The notes under the pieces were generated by a model. It had not been told where the DNA came from and made no database searches. It was given only the letters and a program-made list of their open reading frames with translations. Source: Trichomonas vaginalis G3 (lineage: Eukaryota > Parabasalia > Trichomonadida > Trichomonadidae). From it: a DNA stretch of 64,000 bases. This document shows, in pieces, positions 1 through 10,540 of the stretch (the stretch's first letter is position 1; the number at the start of each line of letters is the position of its first letter). The stretch is from NCBI RefSeq assembly GCF_026262505.1, contig NC_067205.1:16740001-16804000 (forward strand). Direction: 5' to 3'. Made by a program: the position numbers and the translations under genes.

Positions 1-540
1 AGCTATCAATCTAATGAAAGAGAGCAGATTTGGCCGTAATGAAAATGTAATACTTCGAAAATCAATAGAAAAAAGATTAATTTGTTAGAAACAATCGACT
101 TTGACACTGAATTCTAAGAGCAAACGTTTACATTAGGACATTTTAATCATTTCCAAATATTGCAAAATTGCATTTAAACAAGTTAAGGAGAATACTATAG
201 TAACGGTGTTGTAGAGAAATATAACAATTTTAAAGATTTTGGAACAGAATTTGAAAAATATGAAAATCAGATATATAAAAAATGAATAAAATAACATTAT
301 GATGGAATATAGGTAGATGAGTTATTAATGGTGATATGATTTAAAATTCAGAATTAATGAAATAGAATTTCGATTAAAACAAAATTAATGTAATGGTATG
401 AAAGCTTTGAGGCTAATTATTAATATTCGCATATATTTTAAGTTAATAATAAAATTATGATTACATTAAGATATAGTAAGAATGAGATTACAGAATGAAG
501 GTTGATGGGGATGAAAATGTTTAAACTTTAGAGACATTAA

Positions 541-804
541 CAATAACAAGTGTTTGTTGTTCACTGAGCAACTTTGAGAAGAATCGTTTGTGATTCTTCT
601 CAAAGTTGCATCAAAGACAGCCATTGATAGACAATGTTTGTCTTTGTGTACAACATTCACTTGTATACAAAACAATAACAAGTGTTTGTTGTTCACTGAG
701 CAACTTTGAGAAGAATCGTTTGTGATTCTTCTCAAAGTTGCATCAAAGACAGCCATTGATAGACAATGTTTGTCTTTGTGTACAACATTCACTTGTATAC
801 AAAA
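541..804. repeat. 132-bp tandem duplication with nested palindromes
   Basis: Two essentially identical 132-bp units (541-672 and 673-804) lie head to tail. Each contains a perfect 17-bp hairpin, CAACTTTGAGAAGAATC, with a 6-nt loop (569-608, and again at 701-740). Each also has a near-perfect outer inverted repeat (ACAAGTGTTTGTTGT at the start against ACAACATTCACTTGT at the end) and a small AGACAA/TTGTCT stem. The identity of the two units implies a recent duplication. A palindromic transposon remnant or a fold-back element are both possible. Confidence 0.9.
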
Positions 805-1572
805 CAATAATCGAAATAATATCTACTCTATATAACAAGTCTGTTATGATGAAACTGAGTTTTGTTATTTTATTAAAAGTATATATCTATGAAATAAAAG
901 ATTACAAATTGTAAGTAGAACTTAAGAAAATAAAGAGATTTTTAAAATTTATATAAGAATCTAACAAATAAATACATTTCAGTAATTCGCAATTAATCAG
1001 AAAAGGGTCAATTAATAGTACACCCATAAAGTAATCTTTGATATCGCTTATTTTTTGACTTTTTATCAAATTTTCTTATTATAAACCAATAATATAATGG
1101 ATAATTGGATCAATTGATTCGGCTGAGTGATTGTGTTAGTGTGTGGTCGCTAGGTCTTACAATTTCGAAAGTATGTATAATCAGATATCGAACGCAAAGT
1201 TCAATTGCAAAATTCGAACGATAAATATTTATGGCAAATGTACATGATTTTGGGTACTTCACTGTATCGAGATATCTGAAGTCTGGCTCAGAACTTCAGA
1301 GTGCTTCACCTAAAAATGTTTTGTTTTTCTCAATTTTAACATATTTGAGAGAAACCAAAAACCGTTTTAATAAAATTGAGAGATGCTATCTTAAAATCAT
1401 ATAATATTTAGATATAAATCAAAATTAAATTTTGAAAATTTTGAAAAAATAAAATTTCAAAATAATGTGCAATATAATATGTATCAATTATAACAATGAT
1501 ATTTATCATATCCAAAGTCATTTTTTCTGATATATGATTTTATTCGATAAGCATTTTCGACCTTTTATCGCC

Positions 1573-1599
1573 TTGGGAGGGCGCTTTGCGCCCTCCCAA
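1573..1599. repeat. GC-rich hairpin, 12-bp stem, TTT loop
   Basis: TTGGGAGGGCGC, TTT, GCGCCCTCCCAA: a perfect 12-bp stem with a 3-nt loop in otherwise very AT-rich DNA. It belongs to a set of similar short palindromes scattered through the intergenic DNA of this window. Confidence 0.85.
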
Positions 1600-1857
1600 A
1601 GCCAAAGAATCCAAAATAACCCGATTCTAAATTTTGAGTTCGAAATCTCGAATTTTTCCCATATAATAACAAACTTTTTCGTCATTAGGTATAATATTGC
1701 AGAAAATCCATTTATATAGTGATTGTCTGTTGCTGAAACATAAAATGATTAAGAATCAAAAACCATTTCTAAAAATGTATTTTTTAAGACTTATTTTTGA
1801 TAGTTTTCACTCAAAAATTTTCATCATATTTGAAATAATATCATATTATGAATCTGA

Positions 1858-1892
1858 GCTATTTGATTGGTGCAAAGCGCCAATCAAATAGC
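1858..1892. repeat. Hairpin, 16-bp stem, AAA loop
   Basis: Arms 1858-1873 and 1877-1892 pair over 16 bp with one T-G wobble around an AAA loop. The centre reads GGTGC-AAA-GCGCC. It shares its triloop design with the hairpins at 1573, 2048 and 5011. Confidence 0.85.
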
Positions 1893-2047
1893 GAAGAAAA
1901 TGACTTTTCAGTATATTTATTAATAATTTATTATCAAAAGTCAAAAATCACTGAGAGATTATTATGTTACAACAAATTATGAATCGTAATTCGTTAAAAT
2001 AATTTTGCCGAACAAACAACTAAAGTTGTTCTCAAAATTTTATTAGC

Positions 2048-2060
2048 GGCGCGAAGCGCC
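2048..2060. repeat. Short GC hairpin GGCGC-GAA-GCGCC
   Basis: A perfect 5-bp GC stem with a GAA triloop embedded in AT-rich DNA. It resembles the cores of the other GC palindromes in the window. Confidence 0.6.
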
Positions 2061-2329
2061 ACTTTGATAACGATAGGCAAAAAGTGTCTGAAAAATTGAG
2101 AGAAATGCTTTATTTTCATTTCACATTTTCATCATTTCTTAAGGATACCCTTACGTGTCAGATTTTTTGCGCATACGAAGAAGTCATGCTAGACATGAGC
2201 TATAAACCTGAAATTTTAGCAACATATTTAAAACTTTTTAAACTACAATACACTTTAATATTCAAGAACAAAAATATTCTTTTTAGAAATTACATAATTA
2301 TTTTATGTGAAATCTATATAAAAACATAT

Positions 2330-2565
2330 TTTGCGAGCGTAACTTTTTTCTTTATAAGCACCTTATATGACTGATAAACTGTGAAGGCACATAATTGTTA
2401 ATTCATAGAGTTGATATGTTTCCAAAATTGAGAGGAAATTTGAAAATTGAATACCCTTTCAATTCAATTTTCAAAAGATATCAGCTCCTTCAATAATTGA
2501 AGGACGATTTTGATCATTTGCTCTTAAAACAAGTATGCCATGGAGAAAAAAGTTACGCTCGCAAA
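2330..2565. mobile_element. MITE-like 236-bp inverted-repeat element
   Basis: A perfect 21-bp inverted repeat bounds this stretch: TTTGCGAGCGTAACTTTTTTC at 2330-2350 and its complement at 2545-2565. A second 12-bp hairpin (2441-2452 with 2462-2473) sits near the centre. The interior has no coding capacity. The layout suits a non-autonomous DNA transposon or fold-back element, but I could not identify a target-site duplication. Confidence 0.6.
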
Positions 2566-5010
2566 TCTGAAATATAACTATCATATAAAAAAATTAAATT
2601 TCTAATTTTTTACTCTATAGATATTATTGGCCACTTGTGTAATGCATAAAAGTTTATGTCATATGCATACATTTGGAAGTATGGGAGACGAGGGAAATTA
2701 CTTCTATGAGGCACTAGGATTTTTTAAAAATTTCTCTATCGGACTCACCATTCAATTTCTCGAAATTTAAAAAATTCATTAATAATACTAATTCAATGTA
2801 TTAATCATAACAAATTTTATGTTACACGGTATTTTTTGAACTTCATGACATGAATTTTCTTTATATTATTTTTTTTTTGGATTTTCTATGATTTATGCGA
2901 TAGGCTGGAACAACATTGTAAGTGCAATGATATCATTTATAGAGAAATTAAAACTTCAGCATTCAGAACTCGCAACCACAAAATATTCATTTGCTAAGTA
3001 AGTAAAGTTGATTAAGTTCGACAATTAGCTTTTATACGTAAAACCAAGTGTGTATTTATTTGTTAAATTATTGAGAAAAAAATAAATTGTAAGAGAATCG
3101 ATACTGATTATTGAAATAATATTGAGGGTAGCTGCAGATTTTCTTCATTAACATGCCGGAAATTTGTTAATCTTGGTTTTCTATCATAAAATCTGTCGAA
3201 GAATCTAAAAACTGAGAATATGAAATAGAGATCATGTAAATCTAGAGTATCCTGTCAGAAAAATAGACTAAGCATGTAACCCTTTTTTGGTCATAAACAC
3301 TTTTTACCACTTAGTCATACAGATGATCATTAAATTTAAACGAGCACTTTTTGTCAGAATTTATTCTTTTACAAAGACAGAAGATTTTAGTATTATTTAA
3401 TATTAGTGCTGTAGCAAAATTCAAAAAACGGTGAAAATTCAGTGAATTTGTGAATTCACATTTTTTTTCGACATTTTTCTTGATATATCCATGCACATTA
3501 AGAACACAGCTTTGATACGCTTAAAAACATATTTTATATGAAATTGTTAAAGAAATAAACAATTTATATAAAAATTGCACTTATGGGCAGTTTAGATATA
3601 TAATTTATATATAACATATATACAAATCCATAGACAAAGTGCAATAACTACAATGTTGTAGAAAATTACAGCAGAAATACTGACTTTTTGAAGGATAATA
3701 AGAATTCTTCTAAATGTTGTATTTTTATAATTTGATTGATTTTTTTACTATTTCATTAATCTTTTATGAATAATAATTATTTTAATATATGTGCTATTAA
3801 AATTTCAAATTTTGACTAATATATCTAAGTTATCTGAACGAAACATTTAGAAAATATCATACTTACATTGAAATAGCAAGTAAGCATATTAATAGCAAGT
3901 TTCTTGGCTTATATCTATCATCTATTGTTGTTTGATCAAAAAAATTCACTCTATTATATGGTGTCAATTAATTAAAACAATTTTTAATAGTTATTTATTT
4001 AGTGCGAATAAGTGCAAACTCATAAATGAATAACTTAATAGTAGAAATGAATTATCTGATATAAATCTCACATTTTGTCCATCAGAAATACTTTAATTGC
4101 ATACGCATAACTATTAGTAATACGTCTGGAGTGTCAATTAATAACAATCCCACAACAAGTAAAATTCAGATTTTTATTAAACTTATTTTTTCCTAAAAGT
4201 TTTCTCAAATTACTATATATACATATGTGGATAAAATAATAGTAATATTGTAAAAAATTAGATAATTTTTTTTATTTGAGAACCTCTCAAAAGTTCATTC
4301 AATTTATCAATTGTTTCAGTTTGATGTATATTCATTTCTGGAGCCTAAAACTTTAGCAATCATGACAATATCATATTCTCTTTCTAACTACGCAATGTAA
4401 GGGTATTCTTAACCAGACTTTTCAATCAAACTTCTAATGCATCACATCGAACTAATGACTTATTGGAGTGCCAGTATACTTTAAAAGATTCTTAATATGT
4501 TCATGTAGTTTCAATTTAAGATTTTAATCTCTAACAAGTTCTTTGTTATCATATACTTAATTAGTCTTTAGCTTTACAGCTCCTAAATATCATTATAAAT
4601 TACAAAATTTCGAATTTAATACTCAAATCAATATCTATGATCGCATCGATATCAAATTACTAAATAAAACTATTAGATTTTCAAATATATTACAATTTTT
4701 TGTTATAGCTTAGACCTATTCTTCATTTGTGAACCAAACTTCAGCTCCAATTTTGTCAATTATCACGCCAATCTAATGCCTTACCGAAGTGTATTCATTT
4801 CACAACAAATTCTTAATAAATTCTTTGCTTTCAATATTTCATTTGAAAAATCTCTAAAATCTCAAATTGTTCTCTAAATTACTTCGATTTAGCTAAAAGT
4901 CTATCTTATATTTTACATAATAATCTTTAAAATATAATATTAATCACTCACAATTAAATTTATTTGTATAAACTCATTTTCTATAATCATAATAGATTTA
5001 TTTTGACGAA

Positions 5011-5047
5011 GTTGGCTAAGCTTGCCCGAAGGGCAAGCCTAGCCAAC
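5011..5047. repeat. GC-rich hairpin, 17-bp stem, GAA loop
   Basis: Arms 5011-5027 and 5031-5047 pair over 17 bp with one mismatch around a GAA triloop; the core is TTGCCC-GAA-GGGCAA. It lies about 280 bp upstream of the MFS-like gene and belongs to the same palindrome family as those at 1573 and 1858. Confidence 0.85.
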
Positions 5048-5309
5048 TGAGTCCCAAAATTATATTATATCGAATTTGATTTTTTACCTAAAGAATTGTT
5101 GCAGGTTTATATATTCACCCTACAGATTATTACACTTTATTTTATTCATTCTGACAAAAAGCATCATGACATGCTTGTTAAAATTTTTTAAATTTCTCAT
5201 CAAAAATAACATATTTTAAGTGTATTCTTAGATTTAATGTTAAATATATATTTTTGGTAATAAAAGAGTTGAAGAAATTTACAAGTTACGACTTTTGGTT
5301 TTTCGACTT

Positions 5310-5314
5310 TCATT
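5310..5314 (+). promoter_or_regulatory. Possible initiator TCATT
   Basis: TCATT lies 9 nt upstream of the chosen ATG at 5323. It fits the TCA-pyrimidine-(T/A) initiator consensus known from Trichomonas vaginalis, where the start site sits a few to about 20 nt before the ATG. The motif is short and could be chance. Confidence 0.3.
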
Positions 5315-5322
5315 GCACTATA

Positions 5323-8300
5323 ATGGCCATGGCCATGCGAACGCCAAAGCCAAGATCTACAAATGTAATAAATTCCGATATAGACCTAAATATTAGTCCA
5401 AAAGAATTTATACATAATGGCAACTTCTTTGAAAAATATTCTGATTTCAAACAAATTAAGTCAATTTTAAAGGATTATGAACTTACAATTAATGAAGCTC
5501 TTAAGCTTCTTGGTCAATTACATCTACTTAAAGAGACAAAAGACTATAAATTCAAAGTTTTTAAAATTCTTAGAATTAATTTTAATAACAAGCTCGTGAA
5601 TATGATCGAACTCATTAGTAAAGCATATGAAGTACTAGGTCTATCAGTTTTATCCACAATAGAAAAATTTCTAAAAGATTTAAAAGATAATAAGTGCAAT
5701 GCCAATGCTGGACTCACTGAAGAGCAACAAAAAGAAGTTGTTAAAATCCTAGGTCAAATTTATAGTAAAATAGCTGAAATAGAGGCAACAAATAAAAAGC
5801 TTGAAAATTTAAGAAACCAAAGGAATACTCTTGTAAAAGAAAGAGAAGACATAGAAATGCAAATCAATGAGGTCGAAAACGATATGAATTCTTTCATGTC
5901 AAATCGCAATCTTAATGATTTTAATGGTGAATTTGAAGGAATTGATCTTGCAATTTACAACGAAAAACGAAGAATCACTGAAACAAAACGAAGAGTCCAG
6001 GAGAATTATGCTGCAATCAATGACAAGAAGAAAAACCTGTACAAATTAGTCCTTCATGTAATTTCCGATAAATCAGAAAGCGACGAGTTATTATTAGACT
6101 CTCGTTCAGACTCAGGTCCTATTCATTTGACAAAATTTGGATTTCATTTACTTTGTTTCTTGATTTCCATTGGCGGAATGACTCTTTCAGGAACAATGGT
6201 ATCAGCATCTCCTTATGAATTTACTAAAGTAAGCAATATATTGTATTATGTTCTACCAATGATGTTAGCTGGAATTCCACCTTTATTACACATATTGTTT
6301 ATGTATATATTTCATCCTGATGAAGATTCAATTTTCTTTATTTCAGACAAAAGAATTCTCATTTCAATCATTAACTTGATTTTTGTTCTTCTCACAATCG
6401 GGCTTCATTTTTCACCAAAAATAGTTCCTTTATGTATAATTATCAGATCATTTCAAGGCCTTGCTGTTGGAACTATGTCTTTTGTTTATCCAATCGCTTT
6501 AAAACAAGTTGCAACATCAAAAAGATTTCGAACTTATTTAATAGTTTACTTCTGTTTCTTTGCTTTGGGAATTTTCTTATTTAGAACTATTGGAGCTCAT
6601 TGGATCAAAATTATTTGCATTATTCCCTTCCTACAAAGTTTATTGATTTGGTTGTCAACTGATGATCATTATAGAGATATTAATCTTTCTATTGATGAAT
6701 TCTTCTATTCAAAAAATTTAATAATTCGTCCTGTTGAAGTAATTGCAAGATACGCTGTTCAAGCATTTGTTGGATCATTTGCATTTTGGATTGGTATCAA
6801 TCGATATAATTACAATTATTTTTCAGTTTTCAAGTTCACTATTACATTCATTTCAACAATAATTGCTTTCTCAATCATATTTAAATTCCTAACAGCAAAG
6901 ATAGAATTTCATACATTTTTTTATTATATTGTGTCATTCATTTTATATTTTGTTGGATGCGGAATTGGTTTGGGACACAAAGAATCAATTGGATTATATT
7001 TAATTGTTGCAGCAAGCGGTTCTGGTCTATTTATGTTTTGTTGGGATCATTTTATTATTCAAAATGGTAATAAAGCATCAACAATGCCATTTTCATGGTT
7101 CTTGTTCTGGATTTTGAATGGATTTTCTGCAATATTATACCTAATGACGACACCTTTTATATGGTTTATTGTTGGTGCAAGTGCTATAGGTATTTATATA
7201 TTATATTTAATTATTAAGTTATTAGCATCTAAAGATGATATTGGACTTATAGCAACGAATAAGTTTATTAGACTAGTTATTTATTCATTATCAGCATTGT
7301 CTATTGGTTCTTCAATGATTGGAAAATGCAAATTAACAAATACATGGGATGTTACTCTATATCATGCAGTTCCTCTATTTGCTGCTGTTTTGGCTTCGAT
7401 TGTGATAATAATATCAAAGATAAGGATGAAAAATTATGCAGTTTTCATATTTGAGAATAGAGAATTAGAGATAGCTATATTTAACATTATTTTCATTATT
7501 TCAACTGGAATAGTAGGATATATTGATAGTCCAATAGTTGTATTAGTTTTCAGGAGCATTGAGGGTTTATCCGTTGGTTTCTTAACAATTATATCATCCA
7601 TCATGGTCGCAGAAATCGAATTAATATACTTCAATATATATTTAGGCTTTTTCGCAATTGGACTAACCATTGGTAATTGCATTCTTGAAAAATGGGTGAT
7701 ATTTTCATTAATAACTTCATCATTGCAATTATTTTTAATTTGGATTTGTAAGCCAGAAAAATATACATATCGTTTCGAATTTTCGAAGGAATTATTTATT
7801 GGAGGAAATATGGAATACGTTACACCTATACTTCATACTGTAAATGCATTTGCTGGAGTTATTGGAATGTTCATTTACAACTCAAGAATCTCACAAACAT
7901 ATCTCCAAGCCTTTTATTATGATCTAGCATTTTGTGTTGCCGCAATATTCAGTATAATAATATTTTATTTACTTTATGCACAAAATGATACACCACTTGT
8001 ATTATTGTACCATTATTTTTCACTAGTTACTCTTTTAATCGGTCATATTTTATATTATGTCAAAGTCAAAGCTGGATTATATGTTATTGGAGCTGGAATA
8101 GGCCTTGGTGCTTTTGGAGTTCCATGGTTCAAATTTGTAAGTAAAAGCTATTCCGTTTGCGCGTTCATTTTTGCTTGGGGATGCTTTTGGCTTGCTAATG
8201 GATGTGCAATATTCCTTTATCTTTTGACAGGCATAGGTACGTGGACGTTGATTGGTTATGTTTTAACAGGTACAGCTGTTTTTGGTGCCTTGGCAGCTGG

Positions 8301-8535
8301 ATACATTATATTGACTAAGAAATTACAAAAACGGTGCGATGTTTGCGAGAATATATATATTTGGGATACTCTTTTAGGATTGGGCGGAATTCTTATTGGA
8401 ACAATAATTGCTCCTGGACCTTTGGATAAAAAATCAGGACCTGTATTTGATGATGAAAAATGGGCAGTTTTTAGTTCGTACCCACCATTATTTGCCTTTG
8501 TAGGAGCATTTGCAACATTTTTATTATCAGCGTAG
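5323..8535 (+). CDS. Polytopic MFS-like membrane protein with N-terminal coiled coil
   Basis: About 1070 residues from the ATG at 5323; the frame is open slightly further upstream but has no earlier ATG. Residues 1-260 are charged and helical, with a clear coiled coil at roughly 130-240. The rest is a series of hydrophobic helices. Two internal repeats carry a major-facilitator-like signature, RSFQGLAVG (at 6445) and RSIEGLSVG (at 7552), exactly 369 codons apart. A third repeat begins near the C-terminus and carries on in the next open frame. The MFS family moves small solutes across membranes, but no substrate can be named here. The frame ends beside a T-run, and the downstream frame continues the third repeat, so one single-base indel (real or assembly error) probably splits a gene of about 1370 residues. 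Confidence 0.8.
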   Translation: MAMAMRTPKPRSTNVINSDIDLNISPKEFIHNGNFFEKYSDFKQIKSILKDYELTINEALKLLGQLHLLKETKDYKFKVFKILRINFNNKLVNMIELISKAYEVLGLSVLSTIEKFLKDLKDNKCNANAGLTEEQQKEVVKILGQIYSKIAEIEATNKKLENLRNQRNTLVKEREDIEMQINEVENDMNSFMSNRNLNDFNGEFEGIDLAIYNEKRRITETKRRVQENYAAINDKKKNLYKLVLHVISDKSESDELLLDSRSDSGPIHLTKFGFHLLCFLISIGGMTLSGTMVSASPYEFTKVSNILYYVLPMMLAGIPPLLHILFMYIFHPDEDSIFFISDKRILISIINLIFVLLTIGLHFSPKIVPLCIIIRSFQGLAVGTMSFVYPIALKQVATSKRFRTYLIVYFCFFALGIFLFRTIGAHWIKIICIIPFLQSLLIWLSTDDHYRDINLSIDEFFYSKNLIIRPVEVIARYAVQAFVGSFAFWIGINRYNYNYFSVFKFTITFISTIIAFSIIFKFLTAKIEFHTFFYYIVSFILYFVGCGIGLGHKESIGLYLIVAASGSGLFMFCWDHFIIQNGNKASTMPFSWFLFWILNGFSAILYLMTTPFIWFIVGASAIGIYILYLIIKLLASKDDIGLIATNKFIRLVIYSLSALSIGSSMIGKCKLTNTWDVTLYHAVPLFAAVLASIVIIISKIRMKNYAVFIFENRELEIAIFNIIFIISTGIVGYIDSPIVVLVFRSIEGLSVGFLTIISSIMVAEIELIYFNIYLGFFAIGLTIGNCILEKWVIFSLITSSLQLFLIWICKPEKYTYRFEFSKELFIGGNMEYVTPILHTVNAFAGVIGMFIYNSRISQTYLQAFYYDLAFCVAAIFSIIIFYLLYAQNDTPLVLLYHYFSLVTLLIGHILYYVKVKAGLYVIGAGIGLGAFGVPWFKFVSKSYSVCAFIFAWGCFWLANGCAIFLYLLTGIGTWTLIGYVLTGTAVFGALAAGYIILTKKLQKRCDVCENIYIWDTLLGLGGILIGTIIAPGPLDKKSGPVFDDEKWAVFSSYPPLFAFVGAFATFLLSA

Positions 8536-8567
8536 TTAAGCAAGATCTCAAAATTATATTTTCAATT

Positions 8568-9419
8568 ATGAACTTGGCATATTGTTTGTTCACAAGTTTA
8601 ATGAATATCGGAAAAACTCCAATGATTGTTTTCAAATATTTTCAATCAATCATTATAGGATCATTATCAGTTTTAATACCAATTATGATATATATGACTT
8701 CAAAGTATGACTTCTTTCATGCATTCAATTTTTATTTATTGATGATTCCTGTCGGAATGCTCATTGTATCTTATGCGGGAACAATTTATTTAATGTTCAT
8801 TTATATATTACCAATTTTATATTTGCTTCTAATATGGTTATCAACAAATTGGGAATATAAATTTGAGGACCCCAAGCTCAAAGTTTCGGTTTTTGAACTT
8901 GGTCTAGCTGTTACAGCTCCATTTTTAAGAGGGTATTGCTGCAATTCATTATGGATTTACCACCATAGTGGAATAGGACGTTTCATTTCAATGATACAGG
9001 CAATCATTGCTGCTGTTTTTCAGAGTATTGTCGGCATTTCGAGAGGTTATCATTGTCATAATGGTACAATTTTATTAAAAATTCTAGTGATATGCACAGG
9101 GTTGGCAGGCTCGATTCTTGCACTTATTTATATAGAGTTTCCTGAAGATAGAGTTTCAGCAATAGTTCCTATGGCCGCAGCATATAGTTTTGGTCTATAT
9201 CAGATTCCATATCTAAGATGTGCAAATGTTGGGAATGCTGAAATAATTGTCATTTTTACAATTTGCAATTGGTTTTCTAGTTCTATTTCATGTATAATGT
9301 GGTATTACATTCCACGTATAACAAGCTATATAGTACTTGCAGGATATTTATCAGGAATGATTGCAAAATTTGTCAAATGGTTTTGTAATGACAAAATTAA
9401 AGATATTATAATTATTTAA
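8568..9419 (+). CDS. MFS-like membrane protein, third repeat (probably same gene)
   Basis: 283 residues from the ATG, nearly all transmembrane helix. KYFQSIIIG near residue 23 sits where the MFS-like signature lies in the two upstream repeats. The segment before the C-terminus also matches the ends of those repeats (hydrophobic helix, small-residue helix, then a basic tail). Its frame is open upstream of the ATG into the end of the preceding gene, giving a plausible join near 8516-8521. The signature spacing to the previous repeat (1082 nt) is not a multiple of three, which also points to a lost frame. It is best read as the C-terminal third of the upstream protein, although a separate short gene cannot be excluded. 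Confidence 0.7.
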   Translation: MNLAYCLFTSLMNIGKTPMIVFKYFQSIIIGSLSVLIPIMIYMTSKYDFFHAFNFYLLMIPVGMLIVSYAGTIYLMFIYILPILYLLLIWLSTNWEYKFEDPKLKVSVFELGLAVTAPFLRGYCCNSLWIYHHSGIGRFISMIQAIIAAVFQSIVGISRGYHCHNGTILLKILVICTGLAGSILALIYIEFPEDRVSAIVPMAAAYSFGLYQIPYLRCANVGNAEIIVIFTICNWFSSSISCIMWYYIPRITSYIVLAGYLSGMIAKFVKWFCNDKIKDIIII

Positions 9420-9539
9420 AAATAAATGCATTAATAAAATTATTGTTTTTATAATTATTTCTTCCTTATTTTAGTATTTAAAATTTATTGCATGTAGGAA
9501 AAGACAAGGGAAATAAATTAGAATTCGACTTAAACTTAA

Positions 9540-9588
9540 AATTATACATGGCACGATCCGTGATGCTTTTTTGGCACCATGTATAATT
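9540..9588. terminator. Hairpin between convergent 3' ends
   Basis: AATTATACATGG (9540-9551) and its exact complement (9577-9588) flank a 25-nt loop containing a T-run. It lies between the convergent ends of the membrane-protein gene and the centrin-like gene, so a role in 3'-end formation is possible. No such terminator is established for trichomonads; it may simply be a small palindrome. Confidence 0.35.
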
Positions 9589-9655
9589 AAAATGTTTCCT
9601 AATTTATAAAAATATCGGCTTTAAAAATAATATCAAACATTTTATTTTAAATAAA

Positions 9656-10120
9656 TCAAAATATTGCATTATCTTTGATTAAATCAATAAATTCTTCTAG
9701 AGTTATATCGCCTTCGCCTCTTTTATCGGCTTCAGCAATGATTTCATGAATTTCAGGTTCTGTCAGTTGTTCATCCATGCTTGCAACAACATCCATTATA
9801 TTTTTGGCAGTAATACGGCCCGTATGATCAATATCAAATAAATTAAAGGCTTCTGTAAGCTCCTTAACTGGATCACGACTTGGTAAGAGTGTTTCGACTA
9901 TTTGAATAAAATCTTTAAAATCAATGGTAGTTGTATTGCTTGAGTCGAGTTCTGAAACAACTGTGCGAAGTTCTTCTTTAGAAATGTTAAATCCCAGCGT
10001 CATTAACGCAATTTTAAGCTCTTTTTGTTCAATAGTATTAGTTCCTGTAGTATCAAAGAGATCAAATGCATCTTTTGCTTCTTGAAGTTGCATTGGTGTA
10101 AGCGCTCTTCGTCCAGTCAT
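9656..10120 (-). CDS. Centrin/calmodulin-like EF-hand protein
   Basis: 154 residues, the usual size for calmodulin and centrins. Four EF-hand regions are recognisable: [36 protein letters not shown] and [12 protein letters not shown]. The N-terminal [17 protein letters not shown] and the [13 protein letters not shown] stretch match the centrin (caltractin) pattern better than calmodulin. Centrins are calcium-responsive proteins of basal bodies and centrosomes. Only loop 4 keeps most ligand positions. Loop 1 lacks acids at positions 3 and 5, loop 2 is degenerate, and loop 3 lacks the final Glu, so calcium binding is probably weak or limited to one site. It is convergent with the gene at 8568. 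Confidence 0.85.
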   Translation of the reverse strand: MTGRRALTPMQLQEAKDAFDLFDTTGTNTIEQKELKIALMTLGFNISKEELRTVVSELDSSNTTTIDFKDFIQIVETLLPSRDPVKELTEAFNLFDIDHTGRITAKNIMDVVASMDEQLTEPEIHEIIAEADKRGEGDITLEEFIDLIKDNAIF

Positions 10121-10540
10121 CGAAATTTTAAAACGTTTTTTTTTGACAAATTTCTTTTAGTGATCTCTGAAAGAAGTCTAGGATGAACTGTAGTCACTGC
10201 ATGAGCTGTTCAAATATATTCCCGCATATCTGGTTTATATCATAATTACCAATACATTTAATTGATGTTTAAATCAAAATTTATCATATCATAAGACTAT
10301 CTATGATTTTCGGAGTCTAATTATAAATACTATTGATATATACACTAGGTGTGCATTCCAAAGCTTTATTCTCAGACATTTTTTTTTCTTTTTTATTGAA
10401 ATTTAAATAAGAAGAAAACATTGAAAGCATGCAAAGATTTATGTATTAAAAGATTGATTAAAGCGTTAGTAAGAATTTCAAAATAATATTTTTTATTATT
10501 AAAAACATTCAAACAAAAATTGTCTAGTATTTCATAAATT
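10121..10540. other. Intergenic, nothing recognised
   Basis: AT-rich sequence between the 5' side of the centrin-like gene and the 3' end of the PP2C gene. I see no coding frame, RNA gene or repeat. Confidence 0.6.

Larger units (their letters stand above)
1..5309. other. AT-rich gene-free region with palindromic repeats
   Basis: No convincing protein-coding gene lies here. The open frames are short, low-complexity and unlike any family I recognise, and one of them is only the translation of the 132-bp tandem duplication. The region contains that duplication, a 236-bp inverted-repeat element and four short GC-rich hairpins listed separately. From about 2570 to 5010 I see only AT-rich sequence without recognisable structure. 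Confidence 0.7.

Noticed and set aside
466-807. 113-codon minus-strand open frame
   Set aside because: It is the translation of the 132-bp tandem duplication; the protein repeats only because the DNA does, and the sequence is palindromic rather than coding.
1120-1240. tRNA-like segments (TTCGAA and TTCAAT near GC-rich patches)
   Set aside because: No acceptor stem pairing or cloverleaf can be drawn on either strand.
10121-10140. ACGTTTTAAA shared upstream of the centrin and GAF genes as a promoter motif
   Set aside because: It occurs before only two of the host genes here and lies in AT-rich DNA where matches arise easily.
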